Shown one piece after another: positions 57,504 through 64,000 of a stretch of DNA of 64,000 nt (its first letter is position 1; every line of letters starts with the position of its first letter). This stretch comes from Adiantum capillus-veneris. Lineage: Eukaryota > Streptophyta > Polypodiopsida > Polypodiales > Pteridaceae. The stretch lies in assembly GCA_014529385.2 (NCBI GenBank), contig CM043950.1:151282945-151346944 (forward strand), read 5' to 3'. Both the position numbers and the translations under genes were made by a program. A model generated the notes under the pieces. That model was given only the letters and a program-made list of their open reading frames with translations, had not been told where the DNA came from and did not search any database.

Positions 57504-59879
57504 TTACAATGGTACTTGGCCAAAACCCATCATTTCTCTATGATCATGAAACTCTTTGCTTACCTTTGGTAGAGGATGTTCTCTGAGGTTGTCACCATTT
57601 CTTTCATGGTTTACACAGACTGTGAGAAATCGGACAGCTCGTTTACCATCTTTGCTACGTATTCTAGCATATGTTGAACCATCGTCCATTACCTTTGTTT
57701 CCATTCAAACTCCTACAATGTAGGGTTGTCCAAGGATGAGATGATATGAAGATGTATCCTGTACAAAGAAGTTTTGGTCAATCTTTACATCACCTATTGT
57801 TACCTTCACACCTAGACATGCTGCATACAATTCACCGAATGAATTTTTTGCCACTTTTACCATCCAGCCATGATCTGTGTCCATCGGCCATTTGCACTTG
57901 TTGTAGAGACTCTTTGACATTATGTTTATTTCTGAACCATGGTCAATCAAGGAAACAAATGGCTCTTCAAGATCACCTACCTTGACCAAAGTTTGTGTAG
58001 TAGCCCTTGCCCAATGACTTCGTGAATAGTAACTCCTAGGAATATCTTCAACTTCTTCATCATCATTTGAGAAATACACTTGCTTCACTTTCCCACTAGA
58101 TTGGTAGCATCCTACCACAGCTCCATCATTCTCCTTATTTTGCAGTTGCATCCCTTGTGTCTTTGAGGTTTCCCCTTCAACCTGTGGACGAGAAACTTTA
58201 GCAAGGGTTTGCCTCTTTCTCTTGATGATGTCAATGATCTCCTCATGGAATTCATGCTTTGCAATGCCAAGAACTTCTCCCAGAGTAAACTCAATCTTGC
58301 TATTCAAGATCCTTTCCTCCAAGACTTTCTTTAAATCTGTAGCAACCTCAATATTAGATTTTAGTTTATAAGTTGGGCCTTTTGTCTTACCTTTCGTTGG
58401 CTCTTTCTTCTTTCCTGTTGTAGACTCCTCCATGAGTACTTCAGGTGGAGATGCTCCTTGTGTTGAGGGTGTTTGAGAAGGCATTGAGTCGCTTCTTCCC
58501 CCACTTCTAGAAGATCTTTTTGATGGTCCTTCATCAGCATTCTCACGTCTGCGCTTCTCTTCTACAATTGCCTCATTTTGTTGGCAGTTTGTAATGTAGG
58601 CATGCACTGACAATGAGTCCACTGGATCATTCCATCCTGTTTCTAGACGTATGCAATCACCTGCTTCATGTAGAATCTCTTTTGTAAGCTTTCCCTTTTT
58701 AGCTAATTGTATGACATTTGGCCAAATTTGACCATGATGGTCAATCACCTCTTCATCACAAAAATGTTCAATTTTTACTCCATAAGTAGCTGCCTCAACT
58801 GAAGAGGTGGCATGCTTGGTTGCCATATCTTCAACTAAGGTTTGCATTCCCCCCTTCCCAAAGTTAGTTCTCAAGGGTAGACCTGTCTCTCTTAAGTGGA
58901 TTTTACCATCCTTAAAAAAGACAACATCTTTTGACAAAGCATCACTAAAATCATCACAATCCCTTCTTACATGGTCTGTACTATCACACCAAATACATCT
59001 ATTAACAAACCCTTCTTTGGGCTGTTGTCTTTGCCTAGGAAGTGGCCCTGATGGTTGGCCTTTTTCTTCAAGCTTTGCAAACTTCACCTTCAAGTCATGC
59101 ATTCCCTTCACAAGCTCATCTAGCATGGACTCATCAAACTTAGGAGCGATAAAAGTAGGCTTTACCATTTTGTCAGAAGTTGAGGTGGAAGGACTTGTAG
59201 TGTTTACTACCATCTTGTCCCTTCTTCTTTGTCGTTTGGCAAGCAGTGAGACAGCACCTTCAACCTCATTCCAGTCGGTCTTTAGTCCTTGCTCAGCATC
59301 TTTATCTTCAAGAAGAAGCTCCAAATTTTCTTGAAACTCTTTACCTGCAGCTTGTAAGAAAAGATTTGTCTTCTCTGCATCTAGTGTGGCCCTTTCTGTC
59401 CTAGTGAGTTGTGCATAGCGCCGCTCAAATTCCCTAAGTAGCTCTGTTATTGATAGTCCTTGCTTTGGCTTGACTACCCATTCTAAGAATGTCCTTTTGG
59501 TCACTCTCTCCGAGTCCTCCATGAAATATTCCTCCTTTAAAGCTACTTTGAGTTCTTCCCAATTTCTCCCATGCCCATCTTTAATTGCCCTAACATGCTC
59601 CCTAATTTCTGGAGCAACAACTAGCTCAAAGCTTTGAATCATCTCACCTTCTGACACGCGATGCAGCTCCATCTCCTTCACATACTCGCGTAAGTACTTG
59701 GTTACATCTTTGCCATTGAACTGATCCATTCTGTTGACGACCGCTTGTATGGCCTTCGTTGCTGAAATCTCCCTTCTTTCAGTAGCATGTTGTTGTTGCA
59801 TGAACATTGCAAATGCTTGAAAAATTTGCATTGTTTCTGGGTCAAAATGCATACCCTGTTGCTCAACATGATCACCCAT
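57504..59879 (-). pseudogene. gag: Ty3-type gag and protease
   Basis: The ATG codon is plus-strand 59877-59879 (MGDHVEQQGMHFDPETMQ); the open frame runs about 724 residues to a TGA at 57705. Gag has a helical capsid region (FLEWVVKPKQGLSITELLRE) and a zinc knuckle CIWCDSTDHVRRDC near residue 300. A protease near residue 665 reads SLIDHGSEINIMSKSLY, with His after the catalytic Asp. The TGA is followed at once, in frame, by ATG (METKVMDDGSTYAR) and the frame goes on to 57504. A frameshift then leads into pol. Long and otherwise clean, this is the least decayed frame in the window. Confidence 0.85.
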
Positions 59880-59908
59880 GGTTACGCACAAACTCTCACC
59901 CTAGCAGA

Positions 59909-59926
59909 TTCGCGTCGGGTTCACCA
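59909..59926 (-). other. Primer-binding site of the Ty3-type element
   Basis: On the minus strand TGGTGAACCCGACGCGAA lies between gag and the LTR. It begins TGG as required for pairing with a tRNA CCA end. It does not match the initiator Met site used by the copias here. The tRNA is not identified. Confidence 0.6.
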
Positions 59927-59932
59927 AAAATA

Positions 59933-60751
59933 TGTCGAGAAATTTGCGGTCTTGCCAGGAAAGCACCGGGCTTATGGCTGTGAGAGTTTGTGAGAGAACT
60001 CAACAAAAACTATATGAAGGAGTTAAACCATAGATGCCATGAAGACTAGGGTTTGGAAAGAAGTGCAATCAAAGAAAACTCACTCTTTCTCTTTTGCACT
60101 CACACACACACAAAGAAAGAACGCAAAAGAGAATGTCAAAACAATACGAAGATGAAAACATCAAGGCTATGGTCATATCGTATCATGGGTAATATGAAGG
60201 GTTAATGGATGAGTTAATGGCATTCAACCTTGACTGACCAAATAGGCTACGAATTGTTCTTTGGAATTGTAGTTTTGTGCTTACCATAATATAGATATTT
60301 TGTCTAGTGATTGGGATTAATTGTGTGTACAAATCCTCTTGGTTCATAGCAAGATAACTACGCTTACATCAAAAGAAAAATTATAGTCTATGAGAGGTAG
60401 TATGATGGGATCCGGTGATAGAAGTATTTCATTGAGCCTTTCAGGGCCGAAGAGAAACACTATACGTTGTTGAAAGTGTATGTTGTGGCTAATCCATACG
60501 TTAATTCTAATAGATCGTACAGAGTGAAAGCGATAGAAATGATCATCATGTGGGTTATTCATCTAGGATAGTATGTGAGAAATGTAGATATGAGAGAAGT
60601 GAAGAGATGAGAAGTTTCCCTCCCAAGCCCTATTCTTGCCCGTAGGCAATAACGATACTGCGGGGAGAGATGTACCTGTAGCAAAGAGAACCTAGAGAGG
60701 ATGAATTACTAAGAATGAGAGAGATAGGTTTGGTTAAGGAGATGAGATTAG

Positions 60752-60789
<38 letters not shown>

Positions 60790-61868
60790 GATTAGAGATG
60801 AAAATGAAAACAACAAGAAATCAAGAAAACATCAATGTAGAACACATCTTACTTGAAACCCTTCGGCACCATTATTGATGGGAGAGAGAAAAAGAGTGGA
60901 TAATTCCACTTTGATTGATACACCAAGTGCAAGACCTTCTTTGATTAGAGTTGATCTTCCAAGGTTAGCTTGTTGCAAGAATGGCTAGCCTCCCTCTAGG
61001 AGAAAGTGTAGGCTTGGGCTTATGTTAATGGCTAAGTACAATTAGGCATTACTACTCACTCCCTCGAGAATTCCTCTCATCAATGGCTTGAATGCTTGAG
61101 TTCATTCCAAGGAAGAAGAGGTCCCCTTTTATAGGTGAAGGGAACCCCCAAGGGTTTACACAAGAAGAGAGGAGCCAGTGTGAACAGGAAATGGAAAAGT
61201 TGGAAATGAGCTGCCCCTGCATCATGTGGGCAGACTGGGGTCCAGTATTTTGATCATATCTCCTCAACCGTGGGTCCAAATAAAAAAGTAAAAATATGGG
61301 CAAAAACTTCAGCTCATTAGCTACGATTTTCATTTTAAAATCCTTTTCCAATTCGGATTGGAACCTTGTGTAAAAAAATCATCAAAATAGGGTCCATTTA
61401 TGGCAGCAAAAGTCTTCATGTGGTCTCCTTAGCCTAGACTTTCATTTAATTCCAAAGGACACCTCATGCCATATGAAAGCATGACATTGCTCCTTGACAA
61501 ATTTTTGTAATCATGCTTACAATAATGCATTAAAATAAGTGTATCTTTGAAATCATGCCACCTAGTGTCCCACTAGGATTTGATTCTCTCCTAGTAGCTA
61601 TTTAAAAAGAAATATAAGAAAAGTATAAAAAATACATAGAATATATATATATTGGAGTTTACCCTAGATATAGGATCTAGCTAGGGTGTGAGATGATAAT
61701 GAAATAGTAGAAATAAAGAATCAATGCTTTTTGCCCCAAGTTAAAGAGGCGGAGCTAATGATGCTTTTCCCATAGTATTTTGTGATGGTAAAGTAAGGAT
61801 ATGTTACCCTTGAGAAAAATAATAGGATGAGATAGAAGGCTTATTATTATACTTAAATATGCATATGT
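59933..61868. other. Probable 5' LTR region of the Ty3 element and non-coding DNA
   Basis: On the minus strand a terminus CTCGACA lies just before the PBS (TGTCGAG on plus, 59933), so an LTR should start here. Its outer end is not recognisable because the partner LTR is missing. A TA array lies at about 60757-60785. No coding signal. Confidence 0.4.
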
Positions 61869-62398
61869 ACACTATAGGAAATATAATTATGTATCTAAAA
61901 AAATACAAGATAGATCTTGTAGCATGCATTCCCACTGTGTACGTGTCACAGCACGACAACGCCTGAGATTAAAATTTTTTGGTGCAATGGTAAATATAAA
62001 CCCAAAATAGTCACCCACAAGACAATATAATCATTAACTCCATCATCCATAGTACGTATTGTTTGCAAAATAAAGATACAAAAATGACAAGCGTGAATTG
62101 ATGGAAGTAAATAAATGACAATTGTACACAACAACAAAATCACTTGATTAATAATCATTGCAAATATAGTAGTTACAAACCATTGTCATTATTTAAAAAA
62201 TATACATGGTTTTCAAAAATACATAGTTACATGGTCTCATGATATATAAGCTATGACAAAAGGAAACTAATGCTATCTAGCTATGGATAAACTGACGTCG
62301 TTTAATCAGACGTCTCATCGCATCCAAGCGGCGTATCTGTCGGATTCTGCAAAAAAAAAACAATAAGATAGATTTTTGTAAGTATAAACATATAGTGA
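61869..62398. mobile_element. Possible CACTA-type relic
   Basis: Starts CACTATAGG and ends near ACATATAGTG. The interior (61940-62400) is related to 23600-24000 of the non-autonomous CACTA: both have CGCCTGAGA followed by T runs, CTATGxCAAAAG, TAATCAGACGTCTCATCGC and a run of A before CAATAAGA. It is a diverged relative without genes. Confidence 0.4.
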
Positions 62399-62552
62399 GC
62401 GACGTTTATAAAACAAGACAATAAATAGAAAAGAATAAACCCTAATACTAATCATGCCGCCGCGAGAAGTAAAGATGTCTATAAGGGCGTTTAAGCCCTT
62501 CCTGCCTGCGTACTCATGCTCATATGGTGTGGGATCACGTCCTATAAATGAC

Positions 62553-62695
62553 TGTTGGAGCTATATATGGCTCACTCTACTGAACTTGGTCTCACCTATA
62601 TATTTGTATCTTGTCTTCAATATGAATCAGTCTTTGGGAGCGTATATGGTGTGTCTCTTGTCTCGTCTCTCTCTCTTTCTCTCTACATCTCAACA
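62553..62695 (+). repeat. Short copia LTR (143 bp), 5' copy
   Basis: TGTTGGAGCTATATATGG to CTCAACA, followed directly by a primer-binding site. The first half matches the truncated LTR at 6635-6692, so the same family lies at both ends of the window. The second half is CT-rich. Confidence 0.82.
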
Positions 62696-62707
62696 TGGTA
62701 TCAGAGC
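62696..62707 (+). other. Primer-binding site, initiator tRNA-Met
   Basis: TGGTATCAGAGC immediately after the LTR end. Confidence 0.9.
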
Positions 62708-63061
62708 GGTAACGATCACGCGCCGATTCAATTCATGGTGACAATAGTATGTGTATGCGATTCATATGTAAAATTCAAAATTGTTAGGGCAGTTAGCCCA
62801 AAGACTATTTTTTGAAAGCTGAAAGGAGAGCTATGCCACGTTAGCGAAAAGACACAACTGAGATCGCGACTTTCGATCGTGACTTTTCTTTCTCCCACTT
62901 TGTCACTCTTTCTCTGCACCCGACGTCAGTTTCTTCTGCTTTATTGAACCTGCTCTTCTTGCAATCTATTCTGCCCTAAAGTAAAAGTAGACGTCAGTTT
63001 CTTCTGCTTTATTGAACCTGGTCTTCTCAAATCTATTCTGCTCTGAAGTAAAGGCAGGTAC

Positions 63062-63160
<99 letters not shown>

Positions 63161-64000
63161 GATGAGTACGGATGCGCAAGTTATTCCAGCCAGGGGCTGT
63201 GTGGACTCTATCTTTCTACAGATTGAACTTGCTCTTCTCGATTCTATTCTTCTATGAAGTAAAGGCAGGTACAATTCTCTCTCTCTCTATCTCTCTCTCG
63301 TGAGATGAGTACGGATGCGTAGGTTATTCCAGCCGGGGGCTGTGTGGACTCTATCTTCCTACAGGGGTTGAAGCAGGAGCAGACCCCGCTGGGGCTGCAT
63401 CCTCTATATTCCGCATGGTACATGCTCTGCACCTTGCGGGGTAGCCTTTGTTGCAGGCAATATCAAGTCAGCTAGGGGCTGCGTGTGGTAGATAGGACAA
63501 CTTCGAACATTTTTGGTTCGACATCGGGCACAAGGTCCTTGCATTACTTTTGGCTTATGGTTCATGCCCGCAGTGGGCTGTGAATGTGCTTTTACCCGCC
63601 ATGGGTTGTTGACTACTTACTCTCCACCTGGTTTCAGCTGAGCCAGAGTGTCGAGGCTTTTTGAGGTTATTCGGCTGGTCTCCCGAGCGGGGCTTGAGTC
63701 CACATTCTGTATGCAAGATAGGGTGAGCTGTAGTGCTCCAAACCCTATCCTACTCCTTTTTTGATTGAGCCGTGTTGGCTCCCCGAGTCAAGATGAGTCT
63801 CTCCTCACTGGTGGGATATGTATTGAGTTGGATTTACTGGTGACACCGGCCACTATAGACCCGGCCTTAGTTCGCTCTTGGGCTATGGTTTGAGCCCGTG
63901 TTCAGTGCATTGTGCCTCCTTATGCTATGTATGCACCTGGGGGTTAATATATGGTATACGAGCTCTTGAAGATGACCTCGCTAAAGGCATGAAAAGCTGG
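62708..64000 (+). mobile_element. Copia leader region, CT-rich, no gag found yet
   Basis: After the PBS there are about 1.3 kb without a gag frame: two copies of GACGTCAGTTTCTTCTGC (62922 and 62991), two copies of a block starting GAAGTAAAGGCAGGTACAA (63047 and 63257), a long CT array and a GC-richer tail. The element continues beyond the window. Confidence 0.5.
63064..63156. repeat. Uninterrupted CT microsatellite, about 93 bp
   Basis: Pure (CT)n between CAGGTACAA and GTGAGATGAG. The duplicated block downstream has the same flanks, but only about 26 bp of CT with an interruption (63275-63300). Confidence 0.92.

Noticed and set aside
58807-59334. 175-residue plus-strand frame within the Ty3 gag
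   Set aside because: It is the antisense shadow of the gag frame, which has clear zinc-knuckle and protease motifs.

Overview
This is plant DNA made almost entirely of transposable elements. It has no intact host gene and no rRNA or tRNA gene. The evidence for a land plant is: Ty1/copia elements primed by initiator tRNA-Met, a CACTA (En/Spm) element with a TNP2-type transposase, hAT, LINE and Ty3 remnants, fragments of pentatricopeptide-repeat (PPR) genes with the DMYAKCG signature, and long CT/GA and CA microsatellites. The PPR wording (DMYAKCGALQKAQKVLEEL) reminds me most of fern proteins, so a fern is my best guess; that is an inference from memory, not a search.

Layout from left to right. 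(1) 1-5054: right part of a CACTA transposon carrying a TNP2-like transposase and a decayed second gene. (2) 5055-5793: 3' part of a TTAA-flanked DNA element that the CACTA entered; the TTAA element itself sits inside a copia RNase H gene (5798-6386) that ends at a short LTR near 6635. (3) 6693-9060: decayed PPR fragments and a LINE fragment. (4) 9121-10378: a hAT transposase remnant. (5) 10019-28092 and 28093-46164: two nearly identical tandem copies of an 18.07-kb unit. Each holds a hAT tail, a broken minus-strand gene family with RING-like, kinase-like and coiled-coil parts, a dead copia element (LTRs, TSD, a deletion across the RT active site, and an 0.8-kb nested palindrome), the 3' half of a LINE, a non-autonomous CACTA rich in microsatellites, PPR debris and a second LINE remnant. 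(6) 46165-52936: an older, diverged third copy, which keeps the empty site of the copia and carries a complete TTAA element instead. (7) 52977-53320: a short CACTA-like element, followed by the 5' half of a LINE (53321-about 55060). (8) About 55062-59931: a truncated Ty3-type element on the minus strand. (9) 59933-62552: sequence without genes. (10) 62553-64000: a 143-bp copia LTR, its primer-binding site and a CT-rich leader.

The three copies together give a relative history. First an ancestral block (LINE fragment, hAT, kinase/RING gene, LINE) was duplicated and diverged. Then copia entered one lineage and the TTAA element the other. Last, a fresh tandem duplication with a 5-bp TTGCA microhomology joint produced units 1 and 2. 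The most unusual items are the TTAA element family (piggyBac-like by target choice, unexpected in a land plant), the palindrome of four 64-bp hairpins inside the copia, and the 18-kb duplication itself. No functional cellular pathway is encoded here.
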